A stretch of 64,000 nt of DNA from an uncultured Collinsella sp. (GTDB taxonomy: Bacteria > Actinomycetota > Coriobacteriia > Coriobacteriales > Coriobacteriaceae): contig CAAFGE010000004.1 of the NCBI GenBank assembly GCA_900762355.1, positions 8,623 to 72,622 of the forward strand, read 5' to 3'. The notes beneath the pieces were generated by a model. That model was not told the DNA's origin and searched no databases. It saw nothing but the letters and a program-made list of their open reading frames with translations. Positions 15,754-22,984 of this stretch are shown here, one piece after another. Position 1 is the stretch's first letter. Every line of letters starts with the position of its first letter. A program made the position numbers and the translations under genes.

Positions 15754-17265
15754 ATGGCTACGTTCTTTCCCGGTGAGTCCCACACGTTTTCGGAGTATCT
15801 GCTGGTCCCTGGTTACTCGTCCTCGCAGTGCATCCCCAACAACGTCTCTCTTAAGACGCCGCTGACCCGCTTTAAGCGCGGTGAGAAGCCGGCAATCACC
15901 CTGAACATCCCCATGGTTTCCGCCATCATGCAGTCCGTCTCGGGCGTCGACATGGGTGTCGCGCTCGCTACCGAGGGTGGTCTGTCCTTCATTTACGGTT
16001 CCCAGAGCGCCGAGTCCGAGGCCGCTATGGTCAAGGCCGTCAAGGATCACAAGGCCGGCTTCGTTCAGTCCGATTCCACGCTGACCCCCGACATGACCAT
16101 GGAGCAGGTCATCGAGCTCAAGGAGAAGACCGGTCACTCCACCATGCCGGTCACCGACGACGGCACTCCCAAGGGTAAGCTCCTGGGCATCGTCACCAGC
16201 CGTGACTATCGCCCCAGTCGCGATGACCACCAGACGAAGGTCTCCGAGTTCATGACCCCGCGTGAGCAGCTCATCGTGGGCGACAAGAACATCAGCCTCA
16301 AGGTTGCCAACGACGTCATCTGGGACAACAAGCTCAACGCCCTGCCCATCGTCGACGACAACGATCACCTCATGGGCATTGTCTTCCGCAAGGACTATGA
16401 CAGCCACAAGACCAACCCCAACGAGCTGCTCGACGGCGACAAGCGTTACATGGTCGGCGCCGGTATCAACACCCGCGACTATGCCGAGCGCGTGCCGCTG
16501 CTCATCGAGGCCGGCGCCGATGTCCTGTGCATCGACTCTTCCGAGGGCTTCAGTGAGTGGCAGAAGCGCACCATCGAGTGGATCCGCGCTAACTACGGCG
16601 AGGATGTCAAGGTCGGTGCCGGTAACGTCGTCGACGCCGAGGGCTTCCGCTTTTTGGCCGACTGCGGTGCCGACTTCATCAAGGTTGGTATCGGCGGTGG
16701 CTCCATCTGCATTACCCGCGAGACCAAGGGTATCGGCCGTGGCCAGGCCACCGCACTGATCGACGTCTGCCGCGCCCGTGACGAGTACTACGAGGAGACC
16801 GGCGTCTACGTGCCCGTGTGCTCCGACGGCGGCATCGTCTACGATTACCACATGACGCTCGCCCTTGCCATGGGTGCCGACTTTATGATGCTGGGCCGCT
16901 ACTTCGCCCGCTTCGATGAGAGCCCGACCGAGCGCGTCAATGTGAACGGTCAGTACATGAAGGAGTACTGGGGCGAGGGTTCCGCGCGTGCCCGCAACTG
17001 GCAGCGCTACGACCTGGGCGGCGCCGCGAAGCTCAGCTTCGTCGAGGGCGTCGACTCCTACGTTCCCTACGCCGGTTCCCTTAAGGACGGCGTGGGCGGC
17101 ACGCTCTACAAGGTCAAGTCCACGATGTGCAACTGCGGTGCCCTCTCGATCCCCGAGCTCCAGGAAAAGGCACGTCTGACCCTGGTGAGCTCCACCTCCA
17201 TCGTCGAAGGCGGCGCCCACGACGTTGTCGTGAAAGACTCTCAGCAGTCTGTGTCTTATCGATAG
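15754..17265 (+). CDS. guaB: IMP dehydrogenase
   Basis: A 503-residue enzyme oxidising IMP to XMP with NAD+, the committed step of GMP synthesis. The TIM barrel is interrupted by two CBS domains (about residues 100-220). The catalytic loop GGGSICITRE carries Cys319, followed by the flap GEGSARARNWQRYD. It starts at ATG 15754 after AAAAAGGAG. It is a standalone gene with its own terminator at 17314-17348. Length is normal. Confidence 0.96.
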   Translation: MATFFPGESHTFSEYLLVPGYSSSQCIPNNVSLKTPLTRFKRGEKPAITLNIPMVSAIMQSVSGVDMGVALATEGGLSFIYGSQSAESEAAMVKAVKDHKAGFVQSDSTLTPDMTMEQVIELKEKTGHSTMPVTDDGTPKGKLLGIVTSRDYRPSRDDHQTKVSEFMTPREQLIVGDKNISLKVANDVIWDNKLNALPIVDDNDHLMGIVFRKDYDSHKTNPNELLDGDKRYMVGAGINTRDYAERVPLLIEAGADVLCIDSSEGFSEWQKRTIEWIRANYGEDVKVGAGNVVDAEGFRFLADCGADFIKVGIGGGSICITRETKGIGRGQATALIDVCRARDEYYEETGVYVPVCSDGGIVYDYHMTLALAMGADFMMLGRYFARFDESPTERVNVNGQYMKEYWGEGSARARNWQRYDLGGAAKLSFVEGVDSYVPYAGSLKDGVGGTLYKVKSTMCNCGALSIPELQEKARLTLVSSTSIVEGGAHDVVVKDSQQSVSYR

Positions 17266-17313
17266 GATAAGAGCTGCACATAAAGGTTGAGTATCAACCA
17301 CGTTATTTAGATA

Positions 17314-17355
17314 AAGCGAGATGCCTGCAAGTCGCAGACATCTCGCTTGTTGTAT
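17314..17355 (+). terminator. guaB intrinsic terminator
   Basis: Stem AAGCGAGATG (17314-17323) pairs with CATCTCGCTT (17339-17348), with an inner CTGC/GCAG stem, followed by the T-rich GTTGTATTTG. It lies 48 bp after the guaB stop. Confidence 0.75.
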
Positions 17356-17382
17356 TTGCTATCATCATGCGAGTCAACCTTA

Positions 17383-17501
17383 GGGTCGGGCGGCTTAGCT
17401 TTGTTCGCTACAAGTTCCGCACGCAAAGAAGAGCACTTAATGTGCTCTTCGTCTTGCGCAGGACTGTCCGCAGTAGCGAATAAAGCTAAGCCGACCGACC
17501 C
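17383..17501. repeat. 119-nt long hairpin element upstream of leuS
   Basis: Arms 17383-17411 and 17473-17501 pair over 29 bp with one G-A mismatch and one G-U wobble. Inside, a perfect 9-bp hairpin GAAGAGCAC/GTGCTCTTC (17428-17436/17442-17450) sits on a shorter CGCAA/TTGCG stem, so the whole folds as one long rod. It ends 23 nt before the leuS ATG and has no T-run, so it is not a simple terminator. No T-box consensus is present. It could be a leader RNA controlling leuS, a small RNA or a repetitive palindromic element. Confidence 0.7.
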
Positions 17502-17524
17502 CATTAAAGATTAAAGGAGCTGAT

Positions 17525-20101
17525 ATGTGCGATTGCACAGATCATAAGGATGAGATCCCTGCCTACGACGCGCAGGCCATTGAGTCCAAGTGGATGAAGG
17601 CCTGGGAGGACTCCAACCTCTTTGCCGTCGACACCGACGACAGCAAGCCCAAGAAGTACGTGCTCGAGATGTTTCCGTATCCGTCGGGCGACCTGCACAT
17701 GGGCCACGCGCGCAACTATACCATCGGCGATGCCATGGCCCGTCAGGCCCGCATGCGCGGCTACGATGTGCTGCACCCCATCGGCTTTGACGCCTTTGGC
17801 CTGCCTGCCGAGAACGCCGCCATCAAGCACAATACGCAGGCTGCCGCCTGGACGTATAAGAACATGGACCAGGCTCTCGCCACGATGAAGCGCATGGGCT
17901 TCTCCTACGATCTGGATCGCATGGTCAAGACCTGCAGCCCCGATTATTACCGTTGGGGCCAGTGGATCTTTGAGAAGTTGTGGGAAAAGGGCCTGGTTTA
18001 CCGCAAGAAGAACCCGGTCAACTGGTGCCCCACCTGCAAGACCGTTCTGGCCAACGAGCAGGTCACCGAGGGCAAGTGCTGGCGCTGCGGCACCGAGCCC
18101 GAGAAGCGCGACCTGGAGCAGTGGTACTTCAAGATTACCGAGTACTCTCAGGAGCTGCTCGATGACCTGGAGAAGCTCCCCGGCTGGCCCGAGCGCGTCA
18201 AGCAGATGCAGGCCAACTGGATCGGTCGTTCCGAGGGCGCCGAGGTCGACTTTACCCTGTGCGACCAGGATGGCGAGCCCATCGAGGGCGACGAGGGCAA
18301 GATCACCGTCTTCACCACGCGTGCCGATACGCTCTTCGGTGTCTCCTTCTTTGTCCTGGCTCCCGAGTACGCGCGTCTGCACGAGCTCGTCGCGGGTACG
18401 GAGTACGAGGAGGCCGTGACCAAGATCGTCGAGGACTCCAAGCATATCTCCGCCGTCGAGCGTGCCCAGGGCACCCTCGAGAAGCACGGTGCCTTTACCG
18501 GCCGCTACGTGGTGAACCCGGTCAACGGCGAGAAGGTCCCCGTGTGGGTTGCCGACTACGTTGTTGCCGACTACGGCACCGGCGCCGTCATGGCCGTTCC
18601 CTGCGGTGACCAGCGCGACTTTGAGTTCGCACGCAAGTATGATTTGCCGATCGTGCCGATCATCCTGGACGATGACGACCGCGCAGCCGTCGAGGCCAGC
18701 GGCGAGACCATCGATACCTTCCATGCCGAGACCGTCGACTGGGATTGCGCCCATGCTGCCGAGGGCACGCTCGTCCAGTCCGGCAAGTACACCGGTATGC
18801 GCGGCGGCAAGCACTCCGAGGGCGAGGCTGCAATCGTTGCTGACCTCGAGGCCATGGGCAGCGGTCGTCGTAAGGTCGAGTTCCGTCTGCGCGACTGGCT
18901 CATTTCCCGCCAGCGCTATTGGGGCAACCCCATCCCGGCCATCCACTGCGAGCACTGCGGCATCGTGCCCGTGCCCGAGGACCAGCTGCCGGTAACGCTG
19001 CCCGAGAACCTGGACCTGGGCGCCGGCGAGACCCTCGCCGAGTGCAAGGAGTTCTACGAGACCACCTGCCCGGTCTGCGGCCGCCCGGCCAAGCGCGAGA
19101 CCGATACCATGGACACCTTCACTTGCTCCAGCTGGTATTACCTGCGCTATACAGACCCGCACAACACCGAGCTGCCCTTCTCCCGCGAGGCCGCCGACCG
19201 TTGGATGCCCGTCGATAACTACATCGGCGGCATCGAGCACGCCATTCTGCACCTGCTCTACAGCCGCTTCTTTACCAAGGCGCTGCGCGACCTGGGCCTG
19301 CTGAGCGTGGACGAGCCCTTCACCAACCTGCTGTGCCAGGGCATGGTCAAGGACGAGAACGGCGATACCATGTCCAAGTCCAAGGGTAATGTCGTGCCCC
19401 CGAGCTCGGTCATCGAGCCCTACGGCGCCGACACCATGCGTCTGGCGATCCTGTTTATCGCCCCGCCCGAGAAGGACTTCGACTGGGATCCCAAGGCCGT
19501 CGAGGGCGCCAACCGCTTCATCAAGCGCGCCTGGCGTATCGTTTGGCAGCTCGTCCAATCCGGCGACGCCAACGTGGCCTTTGACAAGTCCGCGCTCGAC
19601 GAGGTTGCGATGAAGCTCTATCGCGAGCGTCACCGCACCATCGCCAAGTGCACCGAGGACTTCGATCGCGGCCAGTTCAACACCGCCATCTCGGCCGTCA
19701 TGGAGCTCGTCAACGCGGCGAGCGCCTACCTCAATGCCACTGAGGGTACCGCCCGCGACAAGGCGCTGTGCTACGGCGTGGCTAAGGATATTGTGAGCGT
19801 CCTTGCCCCCATCTGCCCGTTTTGGGCCGACGAGCTGTGGCACGAGGCCCTCGGCTGCGAGGGCAACGCCTACACCGCCGCCTGGCCCGAGTTCGACCTG
19901 GCCGAGTCCGTTGAGGACACGGTGCAGATCGTGGTCCAGGTGCTCGGCAAGGTCCGCGGCCGCGTCGACGTTGCCCGCGATGCCTCCAATGAGGATATGC
20001 AGGCTGCCGCCGAGGCCGCCGTCACCAAGTGGCTCGAGGGCAAGACAGTCGTCAAGGCCATCTGCGTGCCCGGCAAGCTGGTCAACCTGGTGGTCAAGTA
20101 A
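17525..20101 (+). CDS. leuS: Leucyl-tRNA synthetase
   Basis: An 858-residue class I synthetase charging tRNA-Leu. The HIGH motif is HMGH (58-61), the KMSKS loop reads TMSKSKGNV (MSKSK at 616-620), and the CP1 editing domain (about 220-420) contains the threonine-rich loop TVFTTRADTLFG and the conserved aspartate in YGTGAVMAVP. Zn-type cysteine pairs occur at CPTCKT/CWRCG and CPVCG. SD AAAGGAG precedes ATG 17525. It is monocistronic with a terminator at 20127-20166, and the long hairpin upstream may regulate it. Confidence 0.97.
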   Translation: MCDCTDHKDEIPAYDAQAIESKWMKAWEDSNLFAVDTDDSKPKKYVLEMFPYPSGDLHMGHARNYTIGDAMARQARMRGYDVLHPIGFDAFGLPAENAAIKHNTQAAAWTYKNMDQALATMKRMGFSYDLDRMVKTCSPDYYRWGQWIFEKLWEKGLVYRKKNPVNWCPTCKTVLANEQVTEGKCWRCGTEPEKRDLEQWYFKITEYSQELLDDLEKLPGWPERVKQMQANWIGRSEGAEVDFTLCDQDGEPIEGDEGKITVFTTRADTLFGVSFFVLAPEYARLHELVAGTEYEEAVTKIVEDSKHISAVERAQGTLEKHGAFTGRYVVNPVNGEKVPVWVADYVVADYGTGAVMAVPCGDQRDFEFARKYDLPIVPIILDDDDRAAVEASGETIDTFHAETVDWDCAHAAEGTLVQSGKYTGMRGGKHSEGEAAIVADLEAMGSGRRKVEFRLRDWLISRQRYWGNPIPAIHCEHCGIVPVPEDQLPVTLPENLDLGAGETLAECKEFYETTCPVCGRPAKRETDTMDTFTCSSWYYLRYTDPHNTELPFSREAADRWMPVDNYIGGIEHAILHLLYSRFFTKALRDLGLLSVDEPFTNLLCQGMVKDENGDTMSKSKGNVVPPSSVIEPYGADTMRLAILFIAPPEKDFDWDPKAVEGANRFIKRAWRIVWQLVQSGDANVAFDKSALDEVAMKLYRERHRTIAKCTEDFDRGQFNTAISAVMELVNAASAYLNATEGTARDKALCYGVAKDIVSVLAPICPFWADELWHEALGCEGNAYTAAWPEFDLAESVEDTVQIVVQVLGKVRGRVDVARDASNEDMQAAAEAAVTKWLEGKTVVKAICVPGKLVNLVVK

Positions 20102-20126
20102 GCACTGCGCGCTTAACTGACGCACA

Positions 20127-20166
20127 AAAGACGAGGGACGGTCCGGTTGGGTCGTCCCTCGTTTTG
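20127..20166. terminator. Bidirectional terminator between leuS and the lipoprotein gene
   Basis: Stem ACGAGGGACG (20131-20140) pairs with CGTCCCTCGT (20153-20162), with A-rich left and T-rich right flanks. It suits both the leuS transcript and the convergent minus-strand gene ending at 20206. Confidence 0.8.
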
Positions 20167-20205
20167 TGTTGTATGCCCTGCTTAGTCAGTGCGTGGCACC
20201 GTCTT

Positions 20206-20778
20206 CTACGGGATGTGTACCAGGTCCCTAAAGTAAACGTTGCCCGTTGCCTCTTCGAACATCCAGATGTTGAGGTAGATGTCGTTGAGGTCGTTGTTCA
20301 CATCAAAGTCCGGGTCGTCGAAGGTGCCTACAAAGGTGAGCATGGCGCGCGTTTCCTCTCCAGCGGCGACTGGCTGGCGCATGCGCACATCGCGGACCAC
20401 GCCGTTGACGTAGGCATGGGAGTCCACATCGCCAAACATCATGTCGACACCGGTGTTGTTGGTCACCGTAAAGACGAGCGCGGCGTCGCCGTAGCCATCC
20501 GTGTCCTTGCCCACGCAGGTAACATGGACGTTCTCGTCTGCCTCAAGGTCGATGGGGAACTGTTCTTGGGGTTCGGGGCCCAGACTCTGGGGATCGACGA
20601 TATCTTCGTCTATTTTGTCGAAGCTCTCCGATGGCGTCGTTTTCTCGATGGCTTTTGTGCTGCCAGGGTTCGGTTCGCATGTGTCGGTTTTGCCATTCGC
20701 GTTGCCGCAGCCCAAGAGGGCCAACGAGCACGTTGCGATGGCGAGCGCAGTCATGCAGAGGGTGCCTAGGCGTTTCAT
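20206..20778 (-). CDS. Putative lipoprotein with DUF4352-like Ig fold
   Basis: A 190-residue exported protein. The signal peptide ends in the lipobox LLGC (C24) and is followed by an acidic, Ser/Thr/Pro-rich linker (about 25-80). The C-terminal domain (about 85-190), with VFTVTNNTGVDMMFGDV and AAGEETRAMLTFVG, resembles the immunoglobulin-like DUF4352/telomeric-repeat-binding-factor-2 domain of many Gram-positive lipoproteins. I chose ATG 20778, which has SD AAGGAGG; longer in-frame starts upstream lack an SD and would bury the signal. The 371-bp gap to rimP holds the leader described separately. Function is unknown. Confidence 0.72.
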   Translation of the reverse strand: MKRLGTLCMTALAIATCSLALLGCGNANGKTDTCEPNPGSTKAIEKTTPSESFDKIDEDIVDPQSLGPEPQEQFPIDLEADENVHVTCVGKDTDGYGDAALVFTVTNNTGVDMMFGDVDSHAYVNGVVRDVRMRQPVAAGEETRAMLTFVGTFDDPDFDVNNDLNDIYLNIWMFEEATGNVYFRDLVHIP

Positions 20779-21042
20779 GGGTGCCTCCTTGCCGTAGAGG
20801 TTCTGGAAGGGCGTGCGGGCAATATGAGGGGTCGTTTTTCTTGCTACAGAATGTCCCTTAGCACTAGTCTGGCCGATATACACTCAGTTACGGAATGCCC
20901 ATGGGGCCCGATTTGCCTGACGGGCTGGGACGCATGGCCCGTTTTGGGGCTTTTAGGGGAGTGTCTTGTGGTGGTTCTCGCCCAATTATCTATTTCTTGT
21001 GGAGAAGCTGTGCGCACGCTGACCTGCAGATTCGTACTGTGC

Positions 21043-21071
21043 TTGCACGTTTCCGCAGCTATTGGTATAGT
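21043..21071 (+). promoter_or_regulatory. rimP-nusA operon promoter
   Basis: TTGCAC (21043-21048) and TATAGT (21066-21071) are separated by 17 bp. The predicted start near 21078 is only about 20 nt before a terminator hairpin. This is the best promoter upstream of the translation operon. Confidence 0.65.
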
Positions 21072-21098
21072 TTGCTTGCAAATGAAGTTGTAATTGAA

Positions 21099-21129
21099 AG
21101 AAGTGGGGTTTCGGCCCCGCTTCTTTTTT
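21099..21129 (+). terminator. Leader terminator/attenuator before rimP
   Basis: AGAAGTGGGG (21099-21108), loop TTTCGG, CCCCGCTTCT (21115-21124) and then a six-T run (21124-21129). It lies between the promoter and the rimP start, with no gene upstream on this strand to terminate, so it probably limits or regulates read-through into the operon. Confidence 0.8.
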
Positions 21130-21149
21130 GTATGGATGGAGGTGCCGCA

Positions 21150-21644
21150 ATGGTCAAGACCAAGACCGAGCAGGCGATCATCGACGCACTCGAGGCCGTC
21201 GCTCCCCAGCACGATGTCGACATCGTCGACGTCGAGCTCGTGGGTGCCACCAAGGCCCCCTGCGTGCGCGTGCGTATCGAGGGTGCCGAGGGTCAGAGCC
21301 TGTCGCTCAACGACGTCACGGCCAACACCAAGTGGGTCGGCGATGTGATTGAGGAGCTCGACCCCATCTCTTCGAGCTATACGCTCGAGGTGTCGAGCCC
21401 GGGCATGGCGCGTCCGCTGCGCCGCCCGTGCGACTTTGCCCGCTTTGTGGGCGAGAACTGCGAGCTCACCTCCACCGCCACCGAGGGCCGTCGCAAGTAC
21501 GCCGGCAAGATTGCCGCCGCCACCGAGACGAACGTGACCCTCGAGCTCGAGGACGGCGAGTCCGTTACCCTCGATTTCTCTGATGTTAAAAAGTGCAAGT
21601 TGAAGCCCACCTATGACTTCAAGCCCGCGAAGGAAGGAAAGTAA
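21150..21644 (+). CDS. rimP: Ribosome maturation factor RimP
   Basis: A 164-residue protein needed for maturation of the 30S subunit. The N-terminal alpha/beta domain contains VDIVDVELVGA and the conserved YTLEVSSPGMARPL, followed by the Sm-like beta-barrel (about 95-160). I chose ATG 21150 with GGAGG seven bases upstream; the in-frame ATG 21132 has no SD. It is the first gene of the operon with nusA and infB, the classic arrangement. Confidence 0.93.
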   Translation: MVKTKTEQAIIDALEAVAPQHDVDIVDVELVGATKAPCVRVRIEGAEGQSLSLNDVTANTKWVGDVIEELDPISSSYTLEVSSPGMARPLRRPCDFARFVGENCELTSTATEGRRKYAGKIAAATETNVTLELEDGESVTLDFSDVKKCKLKPTYDFKPAKEGK

Positions 21645-21645
21645 G

Positions 21646-22893
21646 ATGGCAGCATCCGACATGATGTCCGCCCTGATGGAGCTTTGCCAGGAGAAGCACA
21701 TCGACCAGCTCTACCTGATCGACCGCCTGGAGCAGTCGCTCGCCAAGAGCTATGCCGAGATCCTGCATCTTGAGTGGGGCGCCAAGGTGACCATCGACCG
21801 CACCACCGGCAAGATCTACGTCTACCGCCTGGAGCCGATTGACGATTCCATGGACGAGGAGGGCAACTTCACCGAGTTCGAGGAGATCGACGTCACTCCC
21901 AAGAACACGAGCCGTATCGCTGCCCAGCACGCTAAGGCCGAGATCAACGCCATCGTGCGCAACTCCGCCCGCGAGCAGATCTACGAGGAGTTCTCCGGCC
22001 GCATCGGTGACCTCATCAGCGGTACCGTGCTGCAGTCCACGCCCGACTTCACGATCGTCAAGATTCGCGAGGGCGTCGAGGCCGAGCTGCCGCACTTCGA
22101 TCAGCGCCGTTACGAGAATGAGCGCAACGAGCGTCCGATGGGCGAGCGCTACCTGCACAACCAGCACATCAAGGCCGTGATCATCGACGTTCGCGACCCT
22201 AACTCCAACCTGCAGCCGGTTCGCGGCGAGCACAGCCGTCCGCCGATTGTCATCTCCCGTACCCACCCCGAGCTCATGCGTCGTCTGTTTGAGCAGGAGG
22301 TGCCCGAGATCTATGAGGGCACCGTCCAGATCAAGTCGATCGCCCGTGAGCCCGGCCAGCGCTCCAAGGTCGCCGTCCACTCGCTCGACGACCGTCTGGA
22401 TCCCGTGGGCGCCTGTGTCGGCCCCAAGGGCAGCCGTGTTCGCGCTGTCGTGGGCGAGCTCCGCGGCGAGCGCGTCGACGTCATCCTGTGGGATGCCGAT
22501 CCTGCCGTCTACGTCGCTAACGCTCTGTCGCCCGCTAAGGTCACCCGCGTCCTCATCGACGAGGAGAAGGCCTACGCCGGCGTCATCGTGCCCGACGACC
22601 AGCTGTCTCTCGCCATCGGCAAGGAGGGCCAGAACGCCCGCCTCGCCGCGCGCCTGACCGGCTGGCACATCGACATCAAGTCCGAGACGCTTGCCGCCGA
22701 CATCCTCAAGAACGTTCCCGTTCACGAGGAGCCCGCCGCCGACCTGATCGGTGACGAGGAGGACGAGGACGTCCGCCGCTGCGAGTACGTGTCCGAGGAT
22801 GGCATCCAGTGCCGCAACCAGGCTCGTCCCGGCTCCCGTTTCTGTGGTGTCCATGACACCGACGCCTTCGATGATGCGGAGGACCTGATCTAG
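21646..22893 (+). CDS. nusA: Transcription factor NusA with C-terminal Cys/His tail
   Basis: A 415-residue elongation/termination/antitermination factor. Order: N-terminal RNA-polymerase-binding domain (about 1-130), S1 domain (GDLISGTVLQSTPDF), and two KH domains with GPKGSRVRAV and AIGKEGQNARLAARLTGW. The tail after residue 350 is acidic and carries C379-x9-C389-x10-C400-x2-H403, a putative zinc site absent from textbook NusA and identical in spacing to the plant WRC motif. It starts two bases after the rimP stop (ATG 21646, SD AAGGAAAG). The usual ylxR gene between nusA and infB is absent. Confidence 0.96.
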   Translation: MAASDMMSALMELCQEKHIDQLYLIDRLEQSLAKSYAEILHLEWGAKVTIDRTTGKIYVYRLEPIDDSMDEEGNFTEFEEIDVTPKNTSRIAAQHAKAEINAIVRNSAREQIYEEFSGRIGDLISGTVLQSTPDFTIVKIREGVEAELPHFDQRRYENERNERPMGERYLHNQHIKAVIIDVRDPNSNLQPVRGEHSRPPIVISRTHPELMRRLFEQEVPEIYEGTVQIKSIAREPGQRSKVAVHSLDDRLDPVGACVGPKGSRVRAVVGELRGERVDVILWDADPAVYVANALSPAKVTRVLIDEEKAYAGVIVPDDQLSLAIGKEGQNARLAARLTGWHIDIKSETLAADILKNVPVHEEPAADLIGDEEDEDVRRCEYVSEDGIQCRNQARPGSRFCGVHDTDAFDDAEDLI

Positions 22894-22902
22894 CGCGCGG
22901 TT

Positions 22903-22923
22903 GCGCCGGGCGGGTCCCGGCGC
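22903..22923 (+). other. GC-rich hairpin between nusA and infB
   Basis: Perfect 8-bp stem GCGCCGGG (22903-22910) and CCCGGCGC (22916-22923) around CGGGT, with no T-run. It may mark an mRNA processing or pausing site in the operon rather than a terminator. Confidence 0.4.
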
Positions 22924-22984
22924 GTCTCCCACGCTCGTTCAGTCTCTAGGCACCCAAGGTGCCAGAAAGGGTAGGTGAAGTCAT

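Noticed and set aside
17383..17524. T-box riboswitch for leuS
   Set aside because: No GGTGG core, no Stem I hallmarks and no competing terminator with a T-run are present; the structure is a single long hairpin.
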